DNA of 64,000 nt from positions 5,468,501 to 5,532,500 of the forward strand of contig NC_066279.1 in the NCBI RefSeq assembly GCF_905404315.1, given 5' to 3'. The notes under the pieces are model-generated. The model was not told where the DNA came from and ran no database searches. It saw only the letters and a list, made by a program, of their open reading frames with translations. Below are positions 11,849 through 22,640 of this stretch, piece after piece. Origin of the DNA: Leptidea sinapis (lineage: Eukaryota; Arthropoda; Insecta; Lepidoptera; Pieridae). How positions within the stretch are numbered: the first letter of the stretch is position 1; each line of letters starts with the position of its first letter. Made by a program: the position numbers and the translations under genes.

Positions 11849-12047
11849 GGCCGTTTTCAGGAACATATCTATCCTTAGTTTAACTAACTAGAGGTAGACA
11901 AATCTATCGTTTTACGCTTACTTACATTTCAATAACCTATCGTCTAACATCTCACCTATATTGGACATAAGTATGGATAGATAAGATCTTGTCATTAAAC
12001 GGTGATAGCAATTTATCCGTAACTAGGGATAAGTTATTGAAAACGGC
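11849..12047. mobile_element. MITE with GGCCGTTTTCA ends
   Basis: About 200 bp with inverted ends GGCCGTTTTCA (11849) and TTGAAAACGGCT (ending 12048). Similar in style to the GGCCGTTCCC elements but with a different internal sequence. Confidence 0.5.
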
Positions 12048-12474
12048 TGTATATCGTAGAGTATTTTGTCATAAGTCAGAATTAATGACGATTATTTAAA
12101 AATATTATAAAATTGTAAGAGTCTGATGTTTGCGCATGATTAGATATTGTTGATAAATAATGTCTTTAATAATAAACAACAGAAGCCATTTTTTTTTAAA
12201 TTTGTATGTGTGTTCTTGATTCACGGAAAAACTACTGCATGGAATGGAATGCGGGAATATAAGAATAGACATTTCGGCATTATAAATTATGTATTTGATT
12301 CTTAATTTCATGCACACGAAGTCGTGGGTAAGGGCTAGTCTATTATGATAATGGATCCTTTAGTTTGACATTGTTATCAAGAACGTCCTAGATTTGTGGA
12401 CTACTTTTGTAAGTATATTTAATTTAAATCTTTTTTACACTTAAACATATTACAATTAATGATTTTTTACCAGG

Positions 12475-12785
12475 AAGGCATGGTTACTTTTGCCGTCGCT
12501 TTACATCTTCGAGATATGTATGTTTGTAAAAAAAAATAAAGAATTGATTAAATCAGCTAATGATCTAAATCCGCGGAACCGACGTGATCCACAAAGACAC
12601 GTGATATATGATGTTCCAAAAATTACTAAATATAATAAAAGTTGTGTTCGTGTTTATAATAAGTTACCGAGTAGCATAAAAAATTTAAATTCTAGATTAT
12701 TTAAGAAAAAGCTATATAGTTGGCTAATTGGTTATAATTTTTATAGTATTAAGGAATTTATGGAAATGAAATTCTGATATTCATT
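12475..12785 (+). pseudogene. Non-LTR retrotransposon RT C-terminal fragment
   Basis: Frame reads LPSLYIFEICMFVKKN, NPRNRRDPQRHV and SCVRVYNKLPSSIKNLN, then FKKKLYSWLI. This is the characteristic tail of a LINE reverse transcriptase (pattern LPS.(F/Y)I.E...FVKKN...R.YN.LP..IK.L....FK..L..WL). 5-prime truncated. Confidence 0.7.
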
Positions 12786-13299
12786 GTGGTTAAATATTTG
12801 CATGCTAGGAATAGTGCTGGCAAAATATATAAGCTCATTATTATAATATTTAAACACCATTGTATACTATGTTTTTTGCAAATAAATATATTGTTATTGT
12901 TACAACAACAGCGCCTTTTTTATAATCAAGCAGTAATTTTTAATCACTATTTGGGTTTCACTTTGAAGGGCACTTATTGGGCTAATGATACCCAAAAAAT
13001 TCGTCTTAATCTGTCGTTGGCAGTTCCTTTGCCAGTCAGAATATTGAGTTCAATCAAGAACTCTGTGCGGCATTGTATTATAGTGGGCGTATCACTTACC
13101 ATCAGATGAACCTTGTGCTCGTAAAAAAATTCTTATGTTACTTTACTTATGTCAAATTGTACGCTCTTTCGGTGCCCTATTGGGAATGCTATTGCATTAA
13201 AATATTTATTGCTTCAATTTTAATTCTAATGTAATTTCTTTTTATAGCTACAGGTGGTATTCATATATTACAAAATATATTTATTAAGAATCAATTACT

Positions 13300-13602
13300 T
13301 CCAACTATCAGGATATAAGACAATTCGAATTCCACTTTCGCACGAAACGCCACAAATTCATGAATCCATCCCCACGATCTGGATGTGTTTCGTCCACGTA
13401 CAACCAAGCAGTGGAATGAGCTTTCCTGTGCGGTGTTTCCGAGACAATACGACATGAGTACCTTCAAAAAAAGTGGATACATCTAAAAGGCCAGCAATAC
13501 TTCTGTGATTCTTCTGGTGTGGCAAGAGAATGTGGGCGGTGGTGATCACTTAACACCAGGTAACCCGTACGTTCGTTTGTCTTCCTGTTCCAAAAAAAAC
13601 GA
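13300..13602 (+). pseudogene. Jockey-type LINE 3-prime end, copy 2
   Basis: Nucleotide match to the family's end: TTTCGCACGAAACGCCAC, GTGGAATGAGCTTTCCTG, CGACATGAGTACCTTC, GTGATCACTTAACACCAGG, then an A-rich end. Frames are broken. Confidence 0.65.
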
Positions 13603-14061
13603 TGTTATTACGTAAATATAGGATTGGTTGGCCATTTGAACCCAAATTAGATCTAATTCAAATGCAAAATTAAATTATTTGTTTCAATGATGTCAGTAAA
13701 ATTAATGACAAGATAATTGCAAAATTATACGGCGTCGTGTGTACCGCCCGATAATACAATAATTATCCACTTAATCACATAGCTACCACTTTAAATGTGA
13801 GATTCTTAAACGATTGATTTGTAAAATAATGTTGATACATTAACAGCAGTACTTTACAGGTCAACTGTCTCACGTTTAACTCACAGTAAATGCCGATCGA
13901 TTATTCCAGTTAGAATCCAATTTCATTTACATTGTAAGATATGTTCGAACTAATTAGATTTTCTTGAACTTTACCCTTTATGCAACATTGTCAATTTATT
14001 ACATTAACTTATTATATAACTGATATGATCAGTCTGTGAGTCCAGTATAATTTAATATATA

Positions 14062-15061
14062 TGTTACGGGCAATTTGATAAGTCCGGGCACTATTAATAA
14101 TGGCCGGTCTGTATTCATAATGCCCGACTCAATTGGACAATGTGATTAAAACAGCATGATTAATCAATTTTTCCGGCCATTATGAATAATATCCATCCTA
14201 TCTTGGGCAAAGTAAGAATATAAGTGAACTGTAGTGTTTTTGTTTATTAAATGAAATTAAACTTACAAAATTATCATGAAAAGTTAACAAAAAATAAACT
14301 ACTGAACATAGTAGTCAAAAAATAAACAGTTAAAAATGTAATAACATTATAAGTTACCTACTTTTATTTTGACAAAAATATTACTTAAGAACAATAGTTT
14401 CAAAATTAGTAAACTGAGAAAAATCAACAAAAATATCTAATATCTATCTCACGGGTTTTCATTTATTATGTGCACTCACAGTGGGTTGCTGATTTTCTGG
14501 TAGACTATCGGCAGAATATTGTTTCAGTTCAGAAGAAATCTGTTGAACGTCTGGTCGAGGGTTTTCATTTATTATGTCCACAGTAGGTTGCTGATTATCT
14601 AGTTGAATATTGGCAGATTGTTGTTCCAGTTTGGAACGGGGTTCAGGTTCAGTCGTAACAGTAATACAGCTGAGTTTTCATCTATGCTATTGCTGTCTTC
14701 GTTTACGTCATCATACGCTCTGTTCACATTTACGTTTTGACCTTCACTGGAATCACCACCTTTTAACATTGCCTCAAGGTCATCTTTCCTTACTATCTTT
14801 ACTAACCCACGCTAGACTGACTTTAAACCTACTTTGGGTTTGCAGCCAAACATACCCAGGTCCAATTTATCACATTGCCCGGTCCAAGAGATTAATTCAA
14901 TCTATCTCAAACACTGACTTATTACATGGAACATGGGCCGTCGGGCATTATTAATAATGGCCGGTCAAATTGATAAATTAATCACTTTGCCAACTCCTGG
15001 GCATTATTAATAATGGCCGGTCCTTATTAATAATGCCCAGTTAATCACTTTGCCCGTAACA
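14062..15061. mobile_element. Ginger-like TIR DNA transposon remnant, 1000 bp
   Basis: Exactly 1000 bp. Ends TGTTACGGGCAA...TTGCCCGTAACA are perfect 12-bp inverted repeats, flanked by TATA on both sides (14058-14061, 15062-15065), a possible 4-bp duplication in AT-rich DNA. Near both ends are repeated palindromic units like GGGCATTATTAATAATGGCC, plus several GGGCAAAGTGATTAA-type motifs. The minus strand holds a broken coding-like stretch (KIVRKDDLEAMLKGGDSSE, later DNQQPTVDIINENPRPD). TGT...ACA ends and 4-bp duplications suggest the integrase-type Ginger group; this is inference. Confidence 0.65.
14440..14860 (-). pseudogene. Degenerate ORF inside the Ginger-like element
   Basis: The minus strand alternates between frames with one apparent frameshift near 14650, giving an acidic, Asn/Gln/Pro-rich sequence with two similar segments NQQPTVDIINENPRP and NQQPTVSAHNK. 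The internal repeat in the DNA (GGGTTTTCATTTATTATGT twice) explains the duplication. No catalytic motif is visible. Confidence 0.4.
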
Positions 15062-15071
15062 TATATATTAT

Positions 15072-15436
15072 ACTAGCTGACACGACAGACGTTGTTCTTT
15101 ACATGATAAATAAAATACTATTTTTCTTATGAACTTTTCAATCATATTTCATAACGTCAAGAATTATTTCGTAAAATATAACTCCCTCTTTTTATAATGA
15201 AATTGTTTCACAGCAGAACTGTCAAACCGTACGTCAATAAAATCTCTCACAGAAAATATGTCCATACAAAACAAATATTGGAAATAGAAATAATTATGGG
15301 TCCCAAATCGAAAAAAAAAACTATACTATCTCTCAAGTAGGATTAAACTGCACTCCATGAAGTAATTTCCATTAAAAACTGTACATTAGTTTAGGAGTTC
15401 ACTGCAAACAAACATCTGGAGACTGGATTTAAATAT
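15072..15436 (+). repeat. AGCTGACMCGACAGACGTTG repeat, copy 1
   Basis: Starts CTAGCTGACACGACAGACG and matches 54808-55187 over its length (shared AACTGTCAAACCGT, CACTCCATGAAGTA, GGACTGGATTT-like end). Its head resembles the CAGCAAACG repeat. It begins next to the Ginger-like element. Confidence 0.65.
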
Positions 15437-15437
15437 A

Positions 15438-15672
15438 TAACGATAACACTATTATCTGGCCCCAAACTAGGCAGAGCCTGTATGTACTGTAAGTGCAATA
15501 CAACGATATATTTATTATGATATACAAACTTAAACATAGATAAATACATGCTATAAGAACATGACTCCGAAATAAACATCCATATTAATTATGTTTGCAC
15601 CTACCGGGATTCAAACCCGGGGCTCTAGCGCAATGGGTGGGTCACTGACCACTTGGCTATATATAGGTCGTC
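15438..15672 (-). mobile_element. tRNA-derived SINE (type 2), copy 1
   Basis: The minus strand carries the tRNA-like B-box block (complement of CCGGGATTCAAACCCGGGG near 15606), ACTTGGCTATATAGG at the A-box side, and the family's tail (complement of ATTATCTGGCCCCAAACTAG). Same family as 25009-25272 and 34930-35118. It abuts the 3-prime end of the previous repeat, probably inserted there. Confidence 0.75.
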
Positions 15673-15894
15673 ATAATAATGCATCTACTCTTCCGGAGAT
15701 TATTAGCATTATTATTATTAATAATTATGCAGTATTATTTATAACAATAACGGCCTGAAAGGTATGTTTAACTTTATTAACTCTAACTTCGGAGCGTGTA
15801 GCACTACCAGCCGCATGTGACATCGTTCGTGTAAATTTAGTTTCCGTAGCAATATGACTAATGATACGAAGTTTGTTCACAATTTGACGGAATT

Positions 15895-16090
15895 TTTCGA
15901 AGGTACCGTTGGCGTGTTCTCCTGGTTGAACGTAAAAGAAAGTTTCTTGAAATTCGTACTATGAAGATGTGGCGGCGTATCGTGGGAATGTGGAATTTGG
16001 AATGAATCAGATAGCTCTTCGGAACGCTACGCAGTTCTAAATGATCGAATTGTTCACAGATGTGTTCTGTCTGGATCCAGTGGGATCCCC
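15895..16090 (-). pseudogene. Jockey-type LINE 3-prime end, copy 3, badly decayed
   Basis: Retains GAAGGTACCG, GGAATTTGGAATGAATCAG and AGCTCTTCGGAACGCT, matching the complement of the family's end, but with many changes. Confidence 0.45.
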
Positions 16091-16928
16091 GCCGGTTCGG
16101 GTATGCCTACGGTGCAGTAAGAACAATATTCGAAAGAAATTCGTGGCTTTGCTAGACCTATAGAGGTATTAAAGGTGGTTGTAGTGTCTCGTTCTCTTGA
16201 CTTATTTGGATTTGCTTTCCAGATTACAGGAAGTTTCCCTCACAGCTGCATGATGTTCCGCTCTAAGTAGATATTTGCTTTCCATAAAGGCAAAAGAAAA
16301 GGATTATGCATTACATTACCCAAACACAATGGTTTGCTAGAAAAGAAAAAGAAGTTCCCTTTGAAGGCAATGCTTTTATGAATATAGTTTAGGTATGTAG
16401 GGAGGATGTCTTTGTTATTACCAACAATATATCTGTGCTCTTTTGATTATATTGTCGAATTTGTAAACTAATTAAATAATTCAGTTTCGATTGTCACGTA
16501 CATAAAGTAAGCCTATTTTAAGACCTTTAAGACAGCGGAATTACGACCCTGTCTGTAACTGTTCTTTTCTTCGTTCTTCAACAACCTCAAATCTCCCTAC
16601 TTATAGATATAATGACCGCAGCACTGGCTTGACGACATCTAACGACACGTTCGGCGAGATAGGATGAAACTGGCACAAAGTCGGTGGCTAAGGAAGAAGA
16701 GAGAATATATTATATCCAACACTGATTTGATTGGATTGGATGATGATGAACCCAAACCGCAACTGCCAGTAGATATAGTATAAAATTGTAAGTTTGACTC
16801 AAAAGGTCTGCAGTTCGTAGAATTAGGGACAGTACCGACCGCTGCCACCACACGTATTTTTGCCATACAACATTGGGCCACTTGTTCCGTTGAAGGTTGA
16901 CAGTGTAGTATAAAGTGTTTAATTTTAC

Positions 16929-17288
16929 CAGTGGGAGGCTTCTTTGCACAGGATGCCGGCTAGATTATGGGTATCACTATGGCGCTTTTTGCTGCCGTGA
17001 AGCAGAAATGAGTAAGCAATACTGAGTTTCGGTCTGAAGGGCGCCGTAGCTAGTGAAATTACTGGACAAATGAGACTTAACATTAAGATCTTAAGTCTCA
17101 TTTGTCATTTGCGCTCATCACCTTGAGACATAAGTGTTTCAAGGTGATGAGCGCAGTTGTAGTGCCGCTCAGAATATTTGGGGTTTTTCAAGAATCCAGA
17201 GCGGCACTGTATTGTAATGGGTAGGGCGTATCAATTACTATCAGTCGAACGTCCTGTTCGTCTCTTCCCTTATTTTTCTTAAAAAAAA
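16929..17288 (+). repeat. CAGTGGGAGGCT repeat, copy 2, with internal foldback
   Basis: Full-length copy from CAGTGGGAGGCTTC to the A-run at 17281-17288, about 80 bp longer than others because of an inverted duplication at 17068-17154. Confidence 0.75.
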
Positions 17289-17477
17289 GGTACATGAGAC
17301 ATGATCTTCAGTCTTAGGTGGAGGAGAATAGAGCGTTGTGTTTGAAACTACAAAATGTGCCAAAAACAGAGATTCAAAAAATCTGGAATTTGTAGAATTA
17401 ACTGTTCTTATTGAAATTTTTCCGTTAAAAATATTAGACAGTTTACTGATATAAATACAGCTAATTTGATCTATTTA

Positions 17478-18184
17478 CGGCCGTTCCCAATATACTATCT
17501 ACAGATGGAGATAAATCACTACTTTCTACTTACAGTAATTAGCTGTCAATAATGTCAATTTGTGGGGCGATCTCCACAAAAGACTTGCTAACTCGACTTA
17601 GCCGAGTAGTAGGCATTATAAGCTTATGTCTGTTCCTGGTGTTAACGCTATGGTTATGACAGTTTCTCGCAAATTCACTTATGTGCCTGTGAACATACAT
17701 TTATGTTCGGATAAGCTATCTATCTTTAATTCACTTACAAAATAATTAATAATATTTTCAAGCATCACATGATGCACGTGGCGCGATCTTGTTTATGCTT
17801 ACTGATTTAATGGTTTTCCTGCGGTTCACAAGACACTACAGACTACCTTACTATGAAGTTAGTTCGAGCTAATATCGATAGATGGCGTTGATTCTCTTCA
17901 TATTATGTAGGAGTTACGTAAGTATAAGCCTTTAGACAAAAGCATCACAAAATATAATGTATGTCAAATAAACTTATCGACGGTAACTCACCTTATCCGT
18001 ACACGCTGTTCGTCAATGGGACGAAGAAGTTTGTATAGAAATTGCAATTCACGCGTCCCAATACAAGGCGATAAGAATGACTTATCGGGTATATTGGGAC
18101 ATCTTCAGATTATTGATAGCTAATTACTGACAGTAGAAGGGAGTAGTTTATCTCTATCTGTAGATTGTATATTGGGAACGGCCG
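17478..18184. mobile_element. Foldback-like element with GGCCGTTCCCAATATAC ends, copy 2
   Basis: About 707 bp. Left arm from CGGCCGTTCCCAATATAC and right arm ending GTATATTGGGAACGGCCG are complementary over about 80 bp (shared TAATTAGCTGTCAATAAT). The region 17960-18184 matches the element at 7720-8024 in reverse. The central 17570-17940 is unique here. Confidence 0.7.
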
Positions 18185-19100
18185 CTAGTCGGCAGAACTG
18201 TATTAAAGATGTACACGCAATGGAGTTACAGAGACTGCAGTGTATTATTTCGTAATTGAGATAAAAAGATAAAGATTAAATAGAGAATTTTGGGTTCATC
18301 CTATTCATTCAGAAAGATTATTAAAGGGTCCGTCATAAACGTTCAATTCTAAAACTATATCCAAATAAAATTTTCAAATTGTATTAATCGTCTGTTACTA
18401 AATTTAACAAGCTGCAAATTATTTTGAAACCAGCCTTAAAAAGTTTAGATATAAAGCATTGGGAAATTTAACTGTTTCGTGAAATAATTACATTATGAAA
18501 ATACATAGTTGTTATCATCGAATTATAAATATGAGATTATTAATTACTGTATGTATTCATAAAATGTATTTAAATTTATTAACATTACAATAAATGCAAT
18601 AAACTTGAAAATTAAATCGATTCTTTAGATGTTGATCTTTTAGACCTTACATTTATTTGTAAATCGATTTATCAGCTAACGATTCGAATCGATTTAAAAA
18701 TCAATCTTTTTCGGAAACAATCGCCATCCCTATTTAAGTGAGCGTCGTCTGCGTTAGCGTATGTGGACGCGAACGTTATATTTTTTGGCGCACTTTTTGT
18801 ACGCGGTGTGGCGCAGTTTGTTAAGGCTACGAGGTTATTTTGTGTGTCAGTCTTTTTTCGCGTCGTATGGGCTACTGCTTATATAATTCTATTATCACAG
18901 ACTAAAATGTGTGTCACGGATAGTCTGTCGTCTGTGATAGGCCTTATAGTTTTGTATGGTTTGGCTTTATAAATGATATTATAACTTCTACAGTTCCGTA
19001 TTTAGACAATTATTTTGTTAAGTAGCTTCTGAGGACTTACAAAGATAATTGGTACCCAACATAATCTCAAATACAAATATCTACCCATTTTTTTACTTTT
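18185..19100. other. Spacer with a possible hAT-like terminus and a GC-richer block
   Basis: 18660-18735 holds AAATCGATTT-type motifs and ATCGCCATCCCT, which resembles one end of some insect hAT elements, but I see no partner end. 18740-18960 is unusually rich in CG dinucleotides with a 69-codon frame lacking motifs. Confidence 0.35.
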
Positions 19101-19107
19101 TTTGTAG

Positions 19108-19258
19108 GTACTTTGAGGTCGTGGAAAGGATACAGGATTGTTTATGTTACTGGAAAGAATTCCTTGATGAACGTGGTTTAAAGGTCCAACCTGAAAACAT
19201 TTTTCAAGTACTGAATACAGATATAATTAATTATAACTGCACTTTCTCTGAGGAATAA
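19108..19258 (+). other. Orphan terminal-exon-like sequence
   Basis: After a T-rich tract and TAG at 19106-19108, a frame reads YFEVVERIQDCLCYWKEFLD and continues 30 residues to a TAA at 19256-19258. Pyrimidine tract, acceptor, balanced amino acids and a stop look like a last exon, but no upstream exon, gene or repeat family was recognised. Could be a gene fragment, a transposon piece or chance. Confidence 0.25.
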
Positions 19259-19815
19259 AGTTTCATTTCGGCTCTTTTGTGTTTTTTGCTAAGTTTTGGA
19301 GGAAAATATAACCAGATGCTGGTTCATTTACACATTACACGCATTTTAATGCTTGAAAAAATAATCATTCTCCTTATATAAATGCATTTTAAGCCCCTTA
19401 CTCATGAGAAGTTTATAAGTGTAACGTCTGTATTTATATACTCAATTTGATGGGATTTCTTTGGATTGACTTGTTTATAGCTATAACACGCTGGTCTGTA
19501 ATAACTCGTATTAAATATTAATTTTACAACGCTTCATTCCTTCCATTGACACTTCGCAGTTTGCGTGACTCAAAAATGTATAAGAGTTTTATTATTGTTA
19601 CATACAAAGTCATAGCAAGAACCACAAAAGTAGGGCGCAAAAAATTAGAAGCATTCACACGGTTAGTGATCTAAGAATACCTTGTTAGGTGCCAGATATG
19701 ATAATTGTTACAGATTTTGCTGTACAAAGTATTAACGGCCTTCATTCAGTTCGTTAATTTGTAACTGCAAAATGCGTAACACCAAAATCCCCATTAAATA
19801 TTAACTTATTAATTA

Positions 19816-20103
19816 GGCTGAGATCTATAGAGATCCCATAGACTTTGCTCAGACTTTACTTAAGTCAAACTTAGGTAAGTGTGTAAGCTTAGTATAAATC
19901 TTTTTTTCGTTTGTATTTTCATTGGACAGCTGAAATTATAATTATATATATAAAATATTAATATATATTGAGTCTAAGCTAAGAGCCAAATGCAAAAGTC
20001 AAGATAGCGTTTTATCACAATCAGCAAAGTTTTACATCAGTAAGTCTGATTAAAGTCTAAGCACACGAGAAACCGGTCTAAGTATGCATTATAGATCTCA
20101 GCC
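19816..20103. mobile_element. PIF/Harbinger-like MITE, 288 bp
   Basis: Perfect 14-bp terminal inverted repeat GGCTGAGATCTATA with TTA on each side (19813-19815 and 20104-20106). A 3-bp TTA duplication is the hallmark of PIF/Harbinger elements. AT-rich interior without coding. Confidence 0.7.
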
Positions 20104-20329
20104 TTAACTTAACTTGCCTTAACTGCTACCAATCATAAGAACTATCAGCATATGAAAGTCTCATCATTTTAGACGGACAAAAACATTACAAAATTGGTCT
20201 TCTTGCTTATGTACTATCTTACAATTCATATATGCATCTACTAAGCTCCGTAAAATTGATAAATCTTTTAATGTGGACTGTGAATTTTTCAAAAATAAAC
20301 TCAGCCTAAGTTACTCCTTTTTACATCAG

Positions 20330-20740
20330 CTACCAGCCAATAAAAGTCCCGTCAAAATCGATCCAGCCATTTCAGAGATTAGCCGGAACCAACAGACAGA
20401 AAACAAAACATGTAAAAATTTGATTTTCGTGTTACAAACAGATACTCCAATTTTATTGATATGGATAGATAATCTCCCAAATGATGTTAAAATATTACCG
20501 ATTAAAAAATTTAAATGTATCGTAAAAATAAAATAAAATCTAAGGCCTATTATAATGTGAAAGATTATTTGAATGATAAAGATAGTTGGAACTGATGTTT
20601 CTAAATTTATTGTTAATGAATATTGTTAAACTCATTTAAATGCTATTGTAACTTTTGTACTTCATCCTGATTTGCACTAAATAACTTATAAAGTTTTAGA
20701 GTGAATAAAGATTTTTTTGAATATGAATTTGAATATACAT
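20330..20740 (+). pseudogene. LINE 3-prime region with RT C-terminus
   Basis: 20440-20600 encodes LPNDVKILPIKKFKCIV and, after a one-base frame change, KSKAYYNVKDYLNDKDSWN followed by TGA, the usual end of a LINE reverse transcriptase. 20330-20410 resembles another LINE 3-prime UTR (TTTCAGAGATTAGCCGGAAC). An AATAAA at about 20703 follows. Confidence 0.65.
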
Positions 20741-20842
20741 TTATAAGTATAGACACGGCGACCGCATATCGTAGGGATTGATGTGGTGTGTAGAGAAATC
20801 AAGAATAATAACTTCCTTACAAACTTTAATATTTCTTTTATT

Positions 20843-20885
20843 ACGGAACCCGACGTGCTCGGGTCTAACTCGCACTAGGCCTGTT
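20843..20885 (+). repeat. ACGGAACCC repeat fragment
   Basis: TTACGGAACCCGACGTGCTC followed by CTAACTCGCACTAGGC matches the 3-prime end of the repeat at 50400-51003. Confidence 0.5.
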
Positions 20886-21237
20886 TTTTAATCATTACAT
20901 AAGCTGTACGATCACTAATTGTCACTATTTTCGTAATATTGAACAAAACTATTTTGATATCATGTATAAAAAGTACTGTAACAATTGTACAATCGATGGA
21001 CCATACTGTGTGTAAGAAATCTTTAGACTCCGTTATGAAGTCTTTCAAATAAATATTATTGTAATAGCAACATAAAAACTTGGAAGAAACGATAAATGAT
21101 GTAAGCGATTCCAATATTTCTTCGCGATAACCTATTTATTACTCACTTTTAAATTGGATGATACATAACTGTAGATAAGTTATGATTTTTTATGATATAA
21201 ACGAGAGTAAGTGATCACCGTCGGTCACATTATCTTA

Positions 21238-21485
21238 CGTCATCATCATCAGCCGGAAGACGTCCACTGCTGGTCAAAGATTTCCCCCAAAGATCTCCAC
21301 GGCAATTGGTCCGGGTGCTGCCCTCATTTCCGGCGATCTTGACCAGATCGTCGGTCAATCTTTTGGGGGCCCTACCAACACTTCTTCCGGTATGTGGTCG
21401 CCATTCGAGGACTTTACTGCCCCAACGGTCATCTGTCCGTTGAACGATGTGCCCTGCTTTCTACCACTTCAGTTTCGCAATGATT
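21238..21485 (-). pseudogene. LINE 3-prime end (CCGGAAGACGTCCACTG family), copy 1
   Basis: Minus-strand LINE end: begins with CATCATCATCAG repeats, AGCCGGAAGACGTCCACTGC, then the complement of coding for a tail like that at 51752-52075. The ATC/GAT microsatellite is the element's 3-prime tail. Confidence 0.65.
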
Positions 21486-21544
21486 GAGCTATGTCGGTGA
21501 CTTTGGTTCTCCTACAGATCTGTTCATTCTCTTTCAAAACCGAA

Positions 21545-21835
21545 ATAATCGCAGGAGCGTTGCCGATCTTTTCGAAAAGTGTACGCGCTTTTTTGGAGGT
21601 GTGTACACATGTCGTACCGTGTTGAAAACACCGCACAAGGATGTTCATTCCAGATTTTTTCTTGTACGTGGAAGAAAGTTGGTGGGGTATATGATATCCT
21701 AAATTGTGGTGCGTCTTGCGAAAGTGGAATTTGCAGCAGGTATCAGATCAAACAGCTCTCCGGAACACTCCTGATAAATGCGGTAGAAGACACACAATGA
21801 AGCTGGACCATACACACGTCTATACGCAATGCCAA
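21545..21835 (-). pseudogene. Jockey-type LINE 3-prime end, copy 4
   Basis: Complement of the family end: GGAGCGTTGCCGATCTTTTC, CACCGCACAAGG, CAGATCAAACAGCTCTC and GTAGAAGACACACAATGAAG. Interrupted frames. It lies close behind the previous LINE end. Confidence 0.6.
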
Positions 21836-21954
21836 GTGAAGGAAGTCAATGAAATATATAATATAAATGTAAAAAATATTTTTTTTAAGTATAAAACTCG
21901 TGTCGCTAATATTATAATCCAGTTACAATTGTAACTTAATTATTACATTACATA

Positions 21955-22640
21955 ATAGTGGTTGTGGATCGTTCTGGCAGGTTGGAGCTTACCGGAACAC
22001 TATTAAAAATGGTCAACAAATTCAAATACCTGGGATACTCTGAAATCTGCAACGATGGTTCTTGCGAGGGAGAGATTCGTCGTAGGATCCGCATGGCAGA
22101 AGGCGCCATGTCACAACAAGAGAAGATATGGAAGAGTAGAACCATCAGCATAAAAACCAAGACCAATCTTGTGCGATCACTGGTGTTTTCCATTTTTATA
22201 TATGGCGCTAAAATATAGACTTTAAAGAAAGCCGACCGAAAACGAGTCGATGCCTTCGAAATGCGGTGCTGGAGAAGGATGATGGGCATACCTTGGACAG
22301 CACACCGAACTAATGTGTCGATCCTGAAACGGCTGGGCATTGTGACTAGGCTCTCTACCATCTGCTTGCGTAGGGTCCTAGAATACTTCGGCCACATTGC
22401 CAGAAGGGATGAAGACAACCTGGAGAAACTGATTGATGGTAACAGGGCTGGTGGAGGGAAGAAGACCAAGAGGAAGGAGCCCCATGCGATGGACCGATCA
22501 GATTCGCACTGCCCTTGAAACCACTGTCCAAGACGCTCTACACTCTGCTACCGATAGGGGCAGATGGCGGCAAATAATACGCATTAAAGTACTCTGTCGA
22601 GATGATCACGACCCTCAGCACTGAGGAAACCGACACGAGG
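21955..22640 (+). pseudogene. RTE-type LINE reverse-transcriptase C-terminal remnant
   Basis: Frame 1 reads MVNKFKYLGYSEICNDGSCE, RSLVFSIFIYGAKI and, after a stop, MRCWRRMMGIPWTAHRTNVS, then RRVLEYFGHIARRDEDNLEK. A frameshift near 22440 moves the last part to GRSPMRWTDQIRTALE. Typical RTE-like RT thumb and tail (FKYLG, YGAE.W with W lost, IPWT.HRTN). At least one stop and one frameshift: inactive. Confidence 0.85.
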
